Assembly: GCA_030730585.1 (NCBI GenBank)
Contig: JANQUV010000101.1
Coordinates: 3,881-67,880 of the forward strand
DNA length: 64,000 nt
Direction of reading: 5' to 3'
From: Haliea sp.
GTDB taxonomy: Bacteria; Pseudomonadota; Gammaproteobacteria; Pseudomonadales; Halieaceae
The notes under the pieces are model-generated. The model had not been told where the DNA came from. It was given only the letters and a program-made list of their open reading frames with translations, and did not search any database. Below, one piece after another: positions 33,490 to 43,442 of this stretch. Numbering within the stretch: the stretch's first letter is position 1; every line of letters starts with the position of its first letter. The position numbers and the translations under genes were made by a program.

Positions 33490-34196
33490 GCCGCGATGGG
33501 TGCGTCCAGCCGGGGCAGTACGCGAACCATGACTTCCGCGATATGTTGCAGAAACAGTGTGCCCATGGTGCTGGTGTAGTGGTGTGCGTCGGAACTGCCG
33601 ACGGCGAGCACGCCGATGTCTTCGTCCCCCACCAACAGCGGCATGACTGCAGCTGAACCGACGCTGCCAGCGCCTTCGAAGAGAAAGTCGAGCTCCTCTT
33701 GGCGCAGAGGCCCGCAAACCGCCTTGCGTCCGCGCAGCAGAGCCCCGATCGCTGCTTTGGCGCTGTCGGCCCCTGCCATACGCACACCGGCTGGTGCGGC
33801 ATCCGGTGCGCCAAACAGGATCATGCTGACGTGCTCAACGCCAAATTCGGCGTGCATGGCGTGTTGGTAGGCGGCGTAGAGCTCAGTTGTCGAAGATGCG
33901 TCCAATAAGGCAAGAACGAGGTGACGAGTCTGTTCGTAGAGTTTATCGTTGCTGCGTGCGTTTGCTGTCAGTGCGTTGAGTCGTTGGCGCATCTCAGTAT
34001 TGCGCTCGCGCAGCACGCTGACTTGCTTCTCCACCAGTGATACCGCACTGCCCGAGGCGTGATTCACATGGAGGAAATCCAGCATATCCGGGTGACGCTG
34101 GAGAAAATCACTGTGGTTCTTCAGGTATTCACGGACAGCGTCATCGTCCAGTGCTGCGTTGCCCGCAGTGGTCGCCGGTTCGTTCCTGGGTGGCAT
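33486..34196 (-). CDS. yigA: DUF484 (YigA) family protein with GAF-like domain
   Basis: A 236-residue DUF484 protein. The N-terminal motif AVREYLKNHSDFLQRHPDML is characteristic. A short coiled coil (VSLVEKQVSVLRERNTEM) leads into a GAF-like domain (about 85-230). The function is unknown; the gene is conserved between dapF and xerC. ATG 34196 is preceded by GAGGGAGA; an alternative ATG at 34238 overlaps the dapF stop and would add 14 residues. Its 3' end overlaps xerC by four bases. Confidence 0.85.
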   Translation of the reverse strand: MPPRNEPATTAGNAALDDDAVREYLKNHSDFLQRHPDMLDFLHVNHASGSAVSLVEKQVSVLRERNTEMRQRLNALTANARSNDKLYEQTRHLVLALLDASSTTELYAAYQHAMHAEFGVEHVSMILFGAPDAAPAGVRMAGADSAKAAIGALLRGRKAVCGPLRQEELDFLFEGAGSVGSAAVMPLLVGDEDIGVLAVGSSDAHHYTSTMGTLFLQHIAEVMVRVLPRLDAPIAA

Positions 34197-34234
34197 GGTC
34201 TGGTCTCCCTCATCCCGGTGCTCATGCACCGGCG

Positions 34235-35065
34235 TCATATTCTGATACTGCCCTCGAACACGACGGCTGTCGGCCCGGTCATGGTGACTGAACTGCCCGG
34301 CCCGGGCCAGTGGATTTCAAGCTTACCGCCGGGCAGGTGAACTGTCACGGTATCCTGCAGCCAGCCTCGCGTCATACCGTAGACGGCGGCAGCGCAGGCG
34401 CCCGTGCCGCAGGCCAGCGTTTCTCCGGCGCCACGTTCGTAAACCCGCAAGCGTATTTCATGTTCGGACAGCACCTGCATAAACCCGGCGTTGACTCGCT
34501 GTGGGAAGTCTGGATGGTGCTCAATGGCTGGGCCCAGAGTTGCTACCGGCGCGGAGTCGACATCTTCGACGCGCAACACCGCGTGCGGATTTCCCATGGA
34601 GAGCGCGCCAATGTCGAGCGACTCCCCGCCCGCTTGCAAACGATAGCTTGGTGCAGTGACCGCAGCCTGCAGGGGTATGCGGGCCGGCTCAAAGGCGGGC
34701 TCACCCATGTCGACCTCAACCTGGTGTTTATCGCGCAGCCGCAGCTCCAATATGCCTCCGGCAGTTTGTACGCGTATGACGCGTTTGCCGGTCAGATTTT
34801 TGTCGCGCACAAAACGGGCGAAGCAGCGTGCTCCGTTACCGCAGTTCTCAACTTCACTGCCGTCGGCGTTGAAGATTCGATAGCGAAAATCGACTTCGGG
34901 GCTGTCCGGTGGCTCAACCAGCAACACCTGGTCGCAGCCAATGCCAAAATGCCGGTCGGCCAAGAACTGGATGTCCTGCTCACGCGGCCGATAGCGCTGC
35001 GAGATCAGGTCGATCACCACAAAGTCGTTGCCGGCGCCGTGCATTTTAGTGAACTTGAGCAGCAT
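34235..35065 (-). CDS. dapF: Diaminopimelate epimerase
   Basis: A 276-residue cofactor-independent epimerase converting LL- to meso-diaminopimelate for lysine and peptidoglycan. The two catalytic cysteines are C75 (ENCGNGARC) and C219 (LACGTGACA). The start is ATG 35065, giving [15 protein letters not shown], the typical N-terminus; the open frame upstream overlaps lysA and is not coding. It lies 13 bases after lysA on the minus strand and overlaps yigA's alternative start. Confidence 0.95.
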   Translation of the reverse strand: MLLKFTKMHGAGNDFVVIDLISQRYRPREQDIQFLADRHFGIGCDQVLLVEPPDSPEVDFRYRIFNADGSEVENCGNGARCFARFVRDKNLTGKRVIRVQTAGGILELRLRDKHQVEVDMGEPAFEPARIPLQAAVTAPSYRLQAGGESLDIGALSMGNPHAVLRVEDVDSAPVATLGPAIEHHPDFPQRVNAGFMQVLSEHEIRLRVYERGAGETLACGTGACAAAVYGMTRGWLQDTVTVHLPGGKLEIHWPGPGSSVTMTGPTAVVFEGSIRI

Positions 35066-35078
35066 TGCAGTGAGCGCC

Positions 35079-36329
35079 TCAGTCCGGCAGGCGGCGTTCA
35101 CGCCGCAGCAAATCGTCGAGTGTTTCACGGGCGCCGGCAATATGCATTGCGTTGCCATCGACCATGATTTCAGCCGCGCGCGGGCGGGTGTTGTAGTTGG
35201 AACTCATGCTGAAGCCATAGGCGCCTGCACCGAACATGGCGAGCAGGCTACCTTCTTCAAGGGCCAGGGTGCGTTGCTTGCCCAGGAAGTCACCGGTTTC
35301 GCAGACCGGGCCGACGATATCCCAGGTGGCATGAATGCCGTTGGCCGCCGGGCGGCTGGGTTGGATGTCCAGCCAGGCTTGATAGAGAGCCGGGCGGATC
35401 ATGTCGTTCATACCGGCGTCAACAAGGGCAAAATTGTGTTCGGGGGTTTGCTTCAGGTATTCAACCCGCGTGAGCAAAATGCCCGCATTGGCTGCAATGG
35501 AGCGCCCGGGCTCGAACACCAGCGGCATGCGCCGTTCACCCAGTTCGTTGCGGATAGCGGCGATGTAGTCTGCAATCGCGGGTGGCTCTTCATCACGGTA
35601 GCGCACGCCGAGCCCACCGCCGAGGTCCAGATGGCGGATTTCAATGCCCTCGGCGGCCAAGGTGTCAACGAGCAGCAGCAGGCGGCGCAGGGCGGCAATA
35701 AAAGGGCTCAGTTCAGTGAGCTGCGAGCCAATGTGGCAGTCGAGGCCTTGCACATTGATGTGCGGCAGGGCGACCGCGCGGCGGTAAAGCGGCAGTGCTT
35801 CATCCACTCCAAGGCCAAACTTGTTTTCCCGCAGGCCTGTGGAAATGTAAGGATGAGTGCGCGCATCGACATCGGGATTGACGCGAATTGAGACCGGCGC
35901 TTGCATACCCAGCTGCCCGGCTACACGGTTCAGCACATCCAGCTCTGCGGCGGATTCCACATTGAAGCAGTGTATGCCAAGCTCCAGCGCACGCGTCATT
36001 TCTGTTGCTGTCTTCGCTACACCTGAAAATACGGTTTTTGCCGGGTCGCCGCCTGCGGCAATCACGCGTTCCAATTCGCCGACTGAAACGATATCGAAGC
36101 CGGCCCCCATGCGCGCCAATACGTCCAGCACTGCCAGGTTGGAGTTGGCTTTGACCGCGTAGCAAATCAGGTGCGGCCAGTCAGCGAGAGCGTCCTGGTA
36201 GGCGTGCAGAGACGCCTCGAGAGCAGCCCTCGAGTACACGTAGCAAGGCGTGCCGTGCTGCTGCGCGATGTCGTCAACGGGGATGTTTTCGGCGTGCAAG
36301 ACACCGTCGTGGTATTGGAAAAAACTCAT
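35079..36329 (-). CDS. lysA: Diaminopimelate decarboxylase
   Basis: A 416-residue PLP enzyme that decarboxylates meso-diaminopimelate to lysine. The PLP-binding lysine is K60 (CYAVKANSN). The glycine-rich phosphate loop [17 protein letters not shown], the EPGRS motif and the C-terminal catalytic [10 protein letters not shown] are present. Fold type III alanine-racemase-like barrel plus C-terminal beta domain; normal length. It sits between lptM and dapF in a lysine/cell-wall operon. Confidence 0.95.
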   Translation of the reverse strand: MSFFQYHDGVLHAENIPVDDIAQQHGTPCYVYSRAALEASLHAYQDALADWPHLICYAVKANSNLAVLDVLARMGAGFDIVSVGELERVIAAGGDPAKTVFSGVAKTATEMTRALELGIHCFNVESAAELDVLNRVAGQLGMQAPVSIRVNPDVDARTHPYISTGLRENKFGLGVDEALPLYRRAVALPHINVQGLDCHIGSQLTELSPFIAALRRLLLLVDTLAAEGIEIRHLDLGGGLGVRYRDEEPPAIADYIAAIRNELGERRMPLVFEPGRSIAANAGILLTRVEYLKQTPEHNFALVDAGMNDMIRPALYQAWLDIQPSRPAANGIHATWDIVGPVCETGDFLGKQRTLALEEGSLLAMFGAGAYGFSMSSNYNTRPRAAEIMVDGNAMHIAGARETLDDLLRRERRLPD

Positions 36330-36344
36330 GGCTGCTCTGCGTGC

Positions 36345-36551
36345 TCAGTCGTTGGCGGGGGAGGGCGTGGACGGTTGTGTGGCGGGCCGTTCAGCCGGTG
36401 ACACCGGCACTGCTGCTGCGGGCGGGGCCACAGGCGAAGGGCTACCCTGCGGAGGCAACTGCAACGGGCCAGTTTGGCCGCAGCCAGTCAATAATAAGAT
36501 CGTCACTGGCAGCGCGAATAGCGCAGTAGCGCGAATATTGAACATGTCCAA
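36345..36551 (-). CDS. lptM: LPS-assembly lipoprotein LptM (YifL)
   Basis: A 68-residue small lipoprotein with a signal peptide and lipobox LLTGCGQTGPL (Cys about residue 24), followed by a low-complexity Pro/Ala/Ser tail. LptM helps maturation of the LptD translocon at the outer membrane. The CGQTGPL motif after the lipidated Cys and the position just upstream of lysA are characteristic of this family. Confidence 0.88.
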   Translation of the reverse strand: MDMFNIRATALFALPVTILLLTGCGQTGPLQLPPQGSPSPVAPPAAAVPVSPAERPATQPSTPSPAND

Positions 36552-36679
36552 GGTTCCGGCGTTAAAAGCGGCCAGTATACCTGAATTGCGCTTGCGATCA
36601 TGGCAGGATCGCAGCCAAAATGTGTTTGGGCCGGTGTTGCTGTGCTGGTTTCTTGTGAATTGTTAAAGAGACTTAATTC

Positions 36680-37690
36680 GTGCATTTGACTGTATTGCGA
36701 CCGACTGCTTTTCTGCGCTCCGTATTTTTTGCCACGGCGGTTATGCTTCTGGCGGTATTCATAGTGCCAGGGGCTGGCGCCGCAGAGCCTCTGTATGGCA
36801 AGAACCTTTCCCCCATCGCTGGTTTGCTGGGCCTGCCATCCGCACGCAGCGCAGCGCTCACACCGGTAGCCAGCATGGCGTTTGCTGCACACGGGGCGCT
36901 GGCCAGCCACTCGGTGTTTGAGTCGGACACCGGCGAGGCGTTGCGCCTGGATGGCGAAACCCACCGGCTGGCTTTGGAGTGGCGTTACGGCTTATCTCCG
37001 GCGTGGGATGTGCAGGTGGAAGTGCCTTGGCTGAGCCATGCCGGCGGTTCACTGGATAGCCTGATTGATGGCTGGCATGAGCTGTGGGGCATGCCTGACG
37101 GAGGGCGTGATGCGGTGCCGCGTGACCAGCTGCGCTTTCGCTACGAGTCGCCTATCGATGCGATCGACCTGCGTGACAGTGCTTCTGGATTAGGTGACAT
37201 CACCGTGGCGCTGAATCGGGCCCTGGTCGCGCAGGGCGCTTGGCGTGTCAGTGCTGGCGTTGGCTACAAGCTGGCCAGCGGCGATGAGCGTGAGTTTTTG
37301 GGCAGCGGTGCCGAAGATGCGTTCCTGGTACTGCGCAGCGGTTGGGCGCCCGCCAACAGCCGCCTGCACGTTCAGGGTCAGGCAGGCTACCTGCGAGCCG
37401 GTAACTCGCCCATATTGGGCGCGGAGCAAGCGCGTGACCTGTGGTTTGCCGGGTTGGGTGTGAGTTGGGCATTGTATGAAAGTATCACTTTGCTGGCCCA
37501 GATGGACAGCCACGGTGCGCCACTGGATAGCGGCTTGACGGCGCTCGGTGCCAGTTCGTTGCTGCTCAATGTAGGCGCGCGCTGGGAGCTGAACTCGCGT
37601 TGGGCGCTGGAGGCGGGTTTTATCGAAGATATCCGTGTGGCAACGGCGCCGGACATTACGTTCCAGGCGAGTGTACGCTTCACCCCGTAG
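36680..37690 (+). CDS. DUF3187 family outer-membrane protein
   Basis: A 336-residue secreted protein with a signal peptide (cleavage near PGAGAAEP) and many predicted beta strands ending in ASVRFTP, consistent with an outer-membrane barrel of the DUF3187 family. The start is GTG at 36680 with AGAG upstream. No function is established for the family. It is divergent from lptM-lysA and convergent with argH, and appears to be a single-gene unit. Confidence 0.78.
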   Translation: MHLTVLRPTAFLRSVFFATAVMLLAVFIVPGAGAAEPLYGKNLSPIAGLLGLPSARSAALTPVASMAFAAHGALASHSVFESDTGEALRLDGETHRLALEWRYGLSPAWDVQVEVPWLSHAGGSLDSLIDGWHELWGMPDGGRDAVPRDQLRFRYESPIDAIDLRDSASGLGDITVALNRALVAQGAWRVSAGVGYKLASGDEREFLGSGAEDAFLVLRSGWAPANSRLHVQGQAGYLRAGNSPILGAEQARDLWFAGLGVSWALYESITLLAQMDSHGAPLDSGLTALGASSLLLNVGARWELNSRWALEAGFIEDIRVATAPDITFQASVRFTP

Positions 37691-37783
37691 CGCGAGTGAC
37701 GGCGCAGGTTGATGAGGGTATGGTCATGCCCGCGCGAGCACAATCTCTGCGCCAAGAGCCGGATTGGAGTGCTGCATCACCAC

Positions 37784-39187
37784 TTATGGCGTGCGCTCTT
37801 CGAGCCGTTGCAACGCTGTTTTTGCTGCGGCGCGCACTTGTCGGGGTGCCGTGCCGCCCAGATGATCGCGCGCTGCAACAGAGCCCTCAAGGGTAAGCAC
37901 GTCGAATACATCGGCCTCAATGTCGGCACTGAACTGCTGTAGCGTGGCCAGCGACATATCTGCGAGGTCGGTATCTGTCTCCACACCATGGCCCACCGCC
38001 ATACCGACGACTTCGTGCGCATCGCGGAACGGTAAGCCCTTGCGGACCAGATAATCAGCGAGATCGGTCGCGGTGGAAAAGCCGCGGCGCGCTGCTTCTC
38101 GCATCTGCTCCTTGCGGGGCACAACAGCGGGAATCATATCGGCGAATGCTCGCAAGCTGCCAAGCACTGTGTCAATGGTGTCGAAGATGGGTTCTTTGTC
38201 TTCCTGATTGTCTTTGTTATAGGCCAGCGGCTGGCTCTTCATCAAGGTTAACAGCGATACCAAATGTCCATTCACTCGGCCTACCTTGCCGCGCACCAGT
38301 TCCGGCACGTCGGGGTTTTTCTTCTGCGGCATGATGGAAGAACCAGTGCAGAAGCGATCGGGCAAGGCGATGAAGTTGAACTGAGCAGAAGTCCATAGGA
38401 CGAGTTCTTCCGACATCCTCGACAGGTGGGTCATTAACAGCGCTGCGAAGCTGCAGAATTCGATCGCAAAGTCGCGATCCGAGACAGAATCGAGCGAGTT
38501 AACGGTGGGGCGGTCAAAGCCCAGTGCGTGTGCTGTCATCTCGCGGTCAATGGGATAAGTAGTGCCGGCCAGAGCAGCAGCCCCGAGAGGCGATTGATTG
38601 AGCCGAGCGCGGCAGTCAATCAGCCGCCCGTAGTCGCGCTCAAGCATCTCGTTCCAGGCCAGCAGATGGTGGCCGAACACCACCGGCTGCGCCGTTTGCA
38701 GGTGGGTAAAGCCCGGCATGATGGTATCGCAATGGTTGGCGGCGAGTTCAATGGTGCCGCGCTGCAGGCGCGTGAGCTCAAGGCCAATGACGTCGATGGC
38801 GGCGCGCAGGTGCAGGCGAATATCGGTGGCCACCTGATCATTGCGTGAGCGCCCGGTGTGCAGCTTTTTCCCGGTGTTGCCTATCAGCTCTGTCAGGCGC
38901 GCCTCAATATTCATGTGCACGTCTTCGCGCTCGATAGACCACTGGAACTGGCCGTCTTCGATTTCAGTCAACACACGATCCAGTCCGCCCTGAATTTGTG
39001 TGCGCTCATCCTCAGTGAGAACCCCGACTGCACAGAGCATGTCGGCGTGCGCGCGCGACCCCTGAATATCATCCTGCGCCATGCGCTGGTCGAACTGCAC
39101 CGAAGCAGTGAAGCGTTGAACGAACTGGTCAGTAGGTTCAGCGAAGCGTCCGCCCCAGAGGGTATTAGAATCTTTGTGCTTGCTCAT
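37784..39187 (-). CDS. argH: Argininosuccinate lyase
   Basis: A 467-residue fumarase/aspartase-superfamily enzyme that cleaves argininosuccinate to arginine and fumarate. The signature [12 protein letters not shown] carries the catalytic Ser. [13 protein letters not shown] and the TPGF-like region [13 protein letters not shown] are present. ATG 39187 gives [15 protein letters not shown], the usual N-terminus; the longer open frame is not coding. The gene is divergent from algZ, 117 bases apart, as in Pseudomonas. Confidence 0.95.
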   Translation of the reverse strand: MSKHKDSNTLWGGRFAEPTDQFVQRFTASVQFDQRMAQDDIQGSRAHADMLCAVGVLTEDERTQIQGGLDRVLTEIEDGQFQWSIEREDVHMNIEARLTELIGNTGKKLHTGRSRNDQVATDIRLHLRAAIDVIGLELTRLQRGTIELAANHCDTIMPGFTHLQTAQPVVFGHHLLAWNEMLERDYGRLIDCRARLNQSPLGAAALAGTTYPIDREMTAHALGFDRPTVNSLDSVSDRDFAIEFCSFAALLMTHLSRMSEELVLWTSAQFNFIALPDRFCTGSSIMPQKKNPDVPELVRGKVGRVNGHLVSLLTLMKSQPLAYNKDNQEDKEPIFDTIDTVLGSLRAFADMIPAVVPRKEQMREAARRGFSTATDLADYLVRKGLPFRDAHEVVGMAVGHGVETDTDLADMSLATLQQFSADIEADVFDVLTLEGSVAARDHLGGTAPRQVRAAAKTALQRLEERTP

Positions 39188-39304
39188 GTTCATCCACGCG
39201 AAGTTGAGGGCCCACGATTGGGCCATGGCTGGCTGGCGCTGTGGCGCTTGTTCCTGTTGCGCAAGGGTGCAAGTATACCATTGGGGAAGCAAAGGTTTGT
39301 GCAG

Positions 39305-40363
39305 ATGCAAGACGCAATGGAGCAGCAAGGTAGCAGTGGGGAGCATGCCTCTGGCGCATTCTTTATTCCCGATCTGTGCGCGCCACGTCCGCTCTTGTTC
39401 CTGGTCTTGCTCGCAGAGCTTATGGTGCTGATCTACACCCTGACCGCCAGCAACTTGCCGCGCTTCGACTGGCATATTCTGGCCACCGCCTCCATCCTCG
39501 TACAGTGGCTGGTGCTGGCCAGCGCGGTGGCTCTGTGCCTGCTTCGCGACTGGTTTTCGCGCCACAGCTTGTTGCTGGCCGCGTCAGGAAGTATTTTCGT
39601 CGTGTTGTTGGTAACAGGTTTTTCCAGTGAGCTGGTGGTACGGTTTTATCCACCACTGATGGGGCTTGCAGATGACCGCTGGTGGCTACTGCGCAATCTG
39701 CTTGTTGCGGCGCTCATCACTGGCATCGCGCTGCGCTATTTCTACTTGCAGCAGCAGTTGACCCTGCGTGAGCGCTCCGAATTGCAGGCACGTATAGATG
39801 CGTTAACGGCGCGTATCCGCCCGCACTTTCTCTTCAACACACTCAACAGCATCGCCAGCCTGATTGCCAGTCACCCTGAGCGCGCTGAAGCCGCAGTAGA
39901 AGACCTTGCGGATCTGTTTCGGGCTAGCCTGCGGCAGGCTGGCCGCGCTGACACCGTAGCTGAAGAGGTGCATCGCTGTGAGCTTTACCTGGGCATTGAG
40001 CGTTTGCGCCTGGGTGATCGCTTGCAGGTAGATTGGCAAATCGCGGAAGCGGTAGGCGGCCTGCCAATGCCCAGCCTGATTTTACAACCGCTGATTGAAA
40101 ATGCCGTATATCACGGTGTCTCATTGTTGCCCGCCGGTGGTGTGGTGCGTATTCGCCTGACCCTGCAGGGCAATGTGATACATGCAATGGTTGAGAATCC
40201 GCGTCCCGAGCCACCGGATCCCAGCAGCGGTGAACGGATGGCGCTGATGAATATCAAACAGCGTTTGCAAGCCCTATACGGTGAAGAGGCGAGCCTCGTT
40301 CATCAAGCAGTCAGCGGCTACTTTCGCGTTGCAATGCATTATCCTGCCGAGCGCGCGGCATGA
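39305..40363 (+). CDS. algZ: LytS/YehU-type sensor histidine kinase AlgZ (FimS)
   Basis: A 352-residue membrane sensor kinase. Four hydrophobic segments (about residues 20-135) precede a short coiled coil and the His_kinase (PF06580) domain, with the phospho-acceptor motif [16 protein letters not shown] and the HATPase motif [13 protein letters not shown]. The argH-algZ-algR-hemC order is that of Pseudomonas, where AlgZ/FimS and AlgR control alginate, twitching motility and virulence genes. The start is ATG 39305 with AAAGG upstream. Its stop overlaps the algR start (ATGA). Confidence 0.9.
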   Translation: MQDAMEQQGSSGEHASGAFFIPDLCAPRPLLFLVLLAELMVLIYTLTASNLPRFDWHILATASILVQWLVLASAVALCLLRDWFSRHSLLLAASGSIFVVLLVTGFSSELVVRFYPPLMGLADDRWWLLRNLLVAALITGIALRYFYLQQQLTLRERSELQARIDALTARIRPHFLFNTLNSIASLIASHPERAEAAVEDLADLFRASLRQAGRADTVAEEVHRCELYLGIERLRLGDRLQVDWQIAEAVGGLPMPSLILQPLIENAVYHGVSLLPAGGVVRIRLTLQGNVIHAMVENPRPEPPDPSSGERMALMNIKQRLQALYGEEASLVHQAVSGYFRVAMHYPAERAA

Positions 40364-41088
40364 AGATTTTACTGGTCGACGATGAGCCACTGGCGCGTGA
40401 GCGCTTGCGTCGTTTGCTGCACAGGCTGCGGCCCGAGGCGGTGGTGATCGAAGCCGATTCCGGGAAGGCTGCGCTTGCAGTCATGGCGCAAGACGACCCC
40501 GCGCTGGTGCTGCTCGATGTCCGTATGCCGGGTATGGATGGCATTGAAGTGGCGGCGGCGCTCGACTGCCTGCCAGCGCCGCCTGCCGTGATTTTTTGTA
40601 CGGCGTACGATGAATACGCACTCGAAGCGCTGCGACATCAGGCGGTTGCCTACCTCTTGAAACCGGTGCGGGAAGTGGAGTTGGCGCGTGCGCTGGCAAC
40701 AGCGGGTCGAGTCAACCGGGTACAACTGGCGGCGCTGTCAGACGGCGAACTGCCGGGCCGCTCGCAGGTGAGCAGTCAGGGCCATCGCGGCCTGGAAACG
40801 CTGCCGATAGCAGATGTTCGCTGCTTCGTTGCTGAACAAAAATACGTTACGGCATTTGCTCCGCAGCGTGAGCTTCTGATTCAGGATCCGTTGAAAGATC
40901 TGGAGCAGGAGTTTGCGGCAGATTTTTTACGGGTGCACCGCAACGCACTGGTGGCCTTGCGCCATATCCGTCGCTTGCGGCGTGATGCTGACGGCAGCTG
41001 GTCGGTTGAGCTCGATGGCATTGCCTTGCAGCCCCAGGTGAGCCGGCGGCATTTGGCTGAGGTGAAGGCGAGGCTGCAGCAGGCATAG
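40360..41088 (+). CDS. algR: LytTR-family response regulator AlgR
   Basis: A 242-residue response regulator. The receiver domain has acidic residues at DDE (7-9), phospho-acceptor D53 (LLDVRMPGMDG) and K102-type LLKPVREVE. A LytTR DNA-binding domain covers about 135-240 (CFVAEQKYVTAF, FLRVHRNALVALRHIRRL). LytTR proteins bind DNA through beta strands. Cognate kinase AlgZ is encoded directly upstream with a four-base overlap. A pilU gene at 56069 fits a role in type IV pilus control. Confidence 0.93.
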   Translation: MKILLVDDEPLARERLRRLLHRLRPEAVVIEADSGKAALAVMAQDDPALVLLDVRMPGMDGIEVAAALDCLPAPPAVIFCTAYDEYALEALRHQAVAYLLKPVREVELARALATAGRVNRVQLAALSDGELPGRSQVSSQGHRGLETLPIADVRCFVAEQKYVTAFAPQRELLIQDPLKDLEQEFAADFLRVHRNALVALRHIRRLRRDADGSWSVELDGIALQPQVSRRHLAEVKARLQQA

Positions 41089-41127
41089 AGTTTGGTCTTT
41101 TTTCTGTTTTCAGGTCTGGGAGTCTCA

Positions 41128-41166
41128 TCGACGGTTCGACGGTTCGACGGTTCGACGGTTCGACGA
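41128..41166. repeat. 8-base tandem repeat
   Basis: TCGACGGT is repeated four times head to tail (41128-41159), followed by a partial fifth copy TCGACGA (41160-41166). It starts 40 bases after the algR stop codon. Perfect copies suggest slippage-prone DNA. Confidence 0.95.
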
Positions 41167-41188
41167 TGTGAGTGGCTGTCTTCCGGAG

Positions 41189-41215
41189 GGCGGCCCGTTG
41201 GGCCGCTGCGTCGCT
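41189..41215 (+). repeat. REP-like inverted repeat, left copy
   Basis: A 27-base sequence containing the hairpin GCGGCCC-GTT-GGGCCGC (41190-41206) and the tail TGCGTCGCT. It is the exact reverse complement of 41532-41558. Confidence 0.9.
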
Positions 41216-41531
41216 CCGGGGCCCGGAGGTTCTTTTTGCTCCACTACGGGCGCATGCGACTCGCTAACCGTGTTTCTTCTTGCGCTGCCGTCCGGCGGCT
41301 GAGTTTTTGGCAGGTTTGGTGTCTGCCAAGGCTGCTGTGTTCTTGCGTTGGCTCGTTCCTACTGTGTGGGCTGCGGGTTGGCAGGGCCTAAGGTGGTGGG
41401 GAGTTCGAGCCGACGCCCTCCGAGTCCGCAAAAAGACCTCCAAACCCCGAATCAACGCGGTGTGGTTGCATCGGCTGCGAAGCGTTTAACACCCAGCGCG
41501 GCTCTGATGCTGTGCTTGGGCCTGCATCGCC

Positions 41532-41558
41532 AGCGACGCAGCGGCCCAACGGGCCGCC
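41532..41558 (-). repeat. REP-like inverted repeat, right copy
   Basis: Exact reverse complement of 41189-41215, with hairpin GCGGCCC-AAC-GGGCCGC (41541-41557) and the tail AGCGACGCA on its left. The two copies are separated by 316 bases. Confidence 0.9.
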
Positions 41559-41746
41559 GACCAAGCAAAGCCACCAGCCCCCCACAAGTCTGGCCCACCG
41601 TAAGCCGCATGCCTCCGCAATGGAGCAGGAAGTAAGCCACTGCGCGAAGCGAAGCAGCCGCCCAGCGGCTCGCCCCCAGCAGCGCGAAAGTCGCAGCACC
41701 CCGATGTGGCTGGTATCATCGCACTATCATCTTTTGGAAGCCGCTA

Positions 41747-42679
41747 ATGCCCCGTACCGTAACCATTGCCACCCGCGAAAGCCCCTTAGCCCTGTGGCAG
41801 GCCGAATTTGTGCGCGACGAGCTGCAGCGCGCGCACCCCGGTCTGGACGTGCAGATTCTGGGCATGACCTCACGTGGTGACCAGCTGCTGGAGGTACCTT
41901 TGTCGAAAGTGGGTGGCAAAGGCCTTTTCGTCAAAGAACTCGAGACTGCTCTGCTTGACGGCAGCGCGGATATTGCCGTGCATTCGATGAAAGATGTGCC
42001 AATGGAGTTTCCCGAGGGTTTGGCTTTGGGTGTCATTTGTGAACGTGAAGACCCTCGCGATGCCTTTGTCAGTAATCGCTATGAGTGTGTCAATGCAATG
42101 CCCGCTGGCAGCGTTGTGGGTACTTCCAGCCTGCGTCGGGAGTGCCAGTTGCGTGCAGCACGCCCGGACCTCGAAGTGCGCTTCCTGCGCGGGAATGTTC
42201 AAACGCGTTTGCGCAAGCTGGATGCCGGGGAGTATGACGCGATTCTGCTCGCCACTGCCGGGCTGTTGCGCCTTGAAATGGATGGGCGTATTCGCCAGCG
42301 CATAGCGGTGACGGATTCTCTGCCGGCTGGGGGGCAAGGTGCGGTGGGTATTGAGTTGCGCAGCAGCGACCGCGAGATGCTGGCCTTGCTACAACCGCTG
42401 CATCATGCGCAGACGGCGTTGCGAGTGGCAGCAGAGCGGGCGCTGAACCGCAGGCTTGAGGGTGGCTGTCAGGTGCCGATTGCCTGTTATGCGGAGCTTG
42501 AGTCGGGCGGCGAAACTTTATGGTTGCGTGGGCTTGTAGGCCGTCCCGATGGGGGCCTGCTGCTGCGCGCGGAAGCCCGTGCACCGGTTGCGGAAGCCGA
42601 AGCGCTGGGTGTTGCGGTGGCGGAGGATTTGCTCGCGCAGGGTGCGTCTGCGATTTTGGCCGAGGTCTATGGCCGCTAA
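41747..42679 (+). CDS. hemC: Porphobilinogen deaminase (hydroxymethylbilane synthase)
   Basis: A 310-residue enzyme joining four porphobilinogens to hydroxymethylbilane. Visible motifs are [17 protein letters not shown] at the N-terminus, [13 protein letters not shown] (catalytic Asp region), [36 protein letters not shown] and the dipyrromethane-cofactor cysteine in [11 protein letters not shown]. Length is normal. Its stop overlaps the hemD start by 11 bases, beginning a hemCDXY operon. Confidence 0.96.
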   Translation: MPRTVTIATRESPLALWQAEFVRDELQRAHPGLDVQILGMTSRGDQLLEVPLSKVGGKGLFVKELETALLDGSADIAVHSMKDVPMEFPEGLALGVICEREDPRDAFVSNRYECVNAMPAGSVVGTSSLRRECQLRAARPDLEVRFLRGNVQTRLRKLDAGEYDAILLATAGLLRLEMDGRIRQRIAVTDSLPAGGQGAVGIELRSSDREMLALLQPLHHAQTALRVAAERALNRRLEGGCQVPIACYAELESGGETLWLRGLVGRPDGGLLLRAEARAPVAEAEALGVAVAEDLLAQGASAILAEVYGR

Positions 42680-43442
42680 CGCGGTTCTGGTCACCCGCCC
42701 TGCCGGCCAGGGTGACGGTCTCTGCGCTGCGCTGGCGGCGCGGGGTTTTGCGGTTCATCACCTGCCTCTTTTGGCGCTGGAGTCTGTGCTGCCGCTGCCG
42801 GCCAGCGAACGTAGTCGTGTTTTGGCTCTTGACCAGGTGCAGCATATTATTTTTGTGAGCGCCAATGCGGTGCATTTTGGCATGTCTGTTATCGAGCGTT
42901 ACTGGCCCCAGTTGCCGGTGGGCCTGCAGTGGTATGCCGTAGGTGACGGCACAGCCCGCGCACTCGCGGCTTTTGATGTTGTGGCGCAGACACCTGGCGA
43001 TGATATGACCAGCGAGGGGTTGTTGAGCCTGGCGGGCTTGCGTGACTGCGCGAACGAACGAGTGCTGATCGTTAAGGGCGAGGGAGGGCGCGACGCGTTG
43101 CTGCGCGAGCTAACGCTGCGGGGTGCCCGTGTAGAAACTCTGGCGTGTTATCGGCGTGTTGCGCCGCGAATGGCCTCGGGCGAAATGGCTGCGAAGCTTG
43201 CACACTGGAAAATTAATCTGGTTTGTATCAGCAGCGGTGAAGGCTTGGCGAATATGTTGGCGTTGCTTAGCCCTGCAGAAACCTCTAAGTTACAAATGAT
43301 AAGTTTGCTGTTGCCGTCGCAGCGTGTTGCGGATGCGGCGCGTGCAGCGGGATTTCGGCATTGCCTGATAGCGGACAATGCCTCCGATGGCGCCATGTTG
43401 CGGGCGCTGGAGCGCTGGAAGCCGGCTACGGGAGAAGATTAA
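42669..43442 (+). CDS. hemD: Uroporphyrinogen-III synthase
   Basis: A 257-residue protein that closes hydroxymethylbilane to uroporphyrinogen III with ring D inversion. The family is weakly conserved, but the HemD fold is recognisable: [20 protein letters not shown] at the N-terminus, [22 protein letters not shown] and [16 protein letters not shown] 42669 overlaps the end of hemC; the longer open frame upstream overlaps hemC coding and is rejected. It ends immediately before hemX. Confidence 0.9.
   Translation: MAANAVLVTRPAGQGDGLCAALAARGFAVHHLPLLALESVLPLPASERSRVLALDQVQHIIFVSANAVHFGMSVIERYWPQLPVGLQWYAVGDGTARALAAFDVVAQTPGDDMTSEGLLSLAGLRDCANERVLIVKGEGGRDALLRELTLRGARVETLACYRRVAPRMASGEMAAKLAHWKINLVCISSGEGLANMLALLSPAETSKLQMISLLLPSQRVADAARAAGFRHCLIADNASDGAMLRALERWKPATGED

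Larger units (their letters stand above)
41089..41746. other. Non-coding repeat-bearing interval between algR and hemC
   Basis: In 658 bases I see no credible gene. The open frames here are short, overlap on both strands and consist of low-complexity Arg/Ser/Pro-rich translations. It holds an 8-base tandem repeat, two copies of a 27-base inverted repeat with an internal hairpin, and a degenerate pair at 41233-41260 and 41604-41630 (shared GCTCCA and GCATGCG cores, inverted). This looks like a REP/dispersed-repeat locus. No clear promoter for hemC was found. Confidence 0.6.

Noticed and set aside
34310-35891. Two long plus-strand open frames (285 and 287 codons)
   Set aside because: They are antisense to dapF and lysA, which have intact catalytic residues; the frames result from high GC codon bias.
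41128-41166. Short direct repeats as a CRISPR array
   Set aside because: The 8-base units are contiguous without spacers and no cas genes are present.
41388-41719. Overlapping open frames of 60-120 codons between algR and hemC
   Set aside because: They overlap on both strands, have no ribosome sites, are low-complexity, and coincide with the inverted repeats; treated as non-coding repeat DNA.
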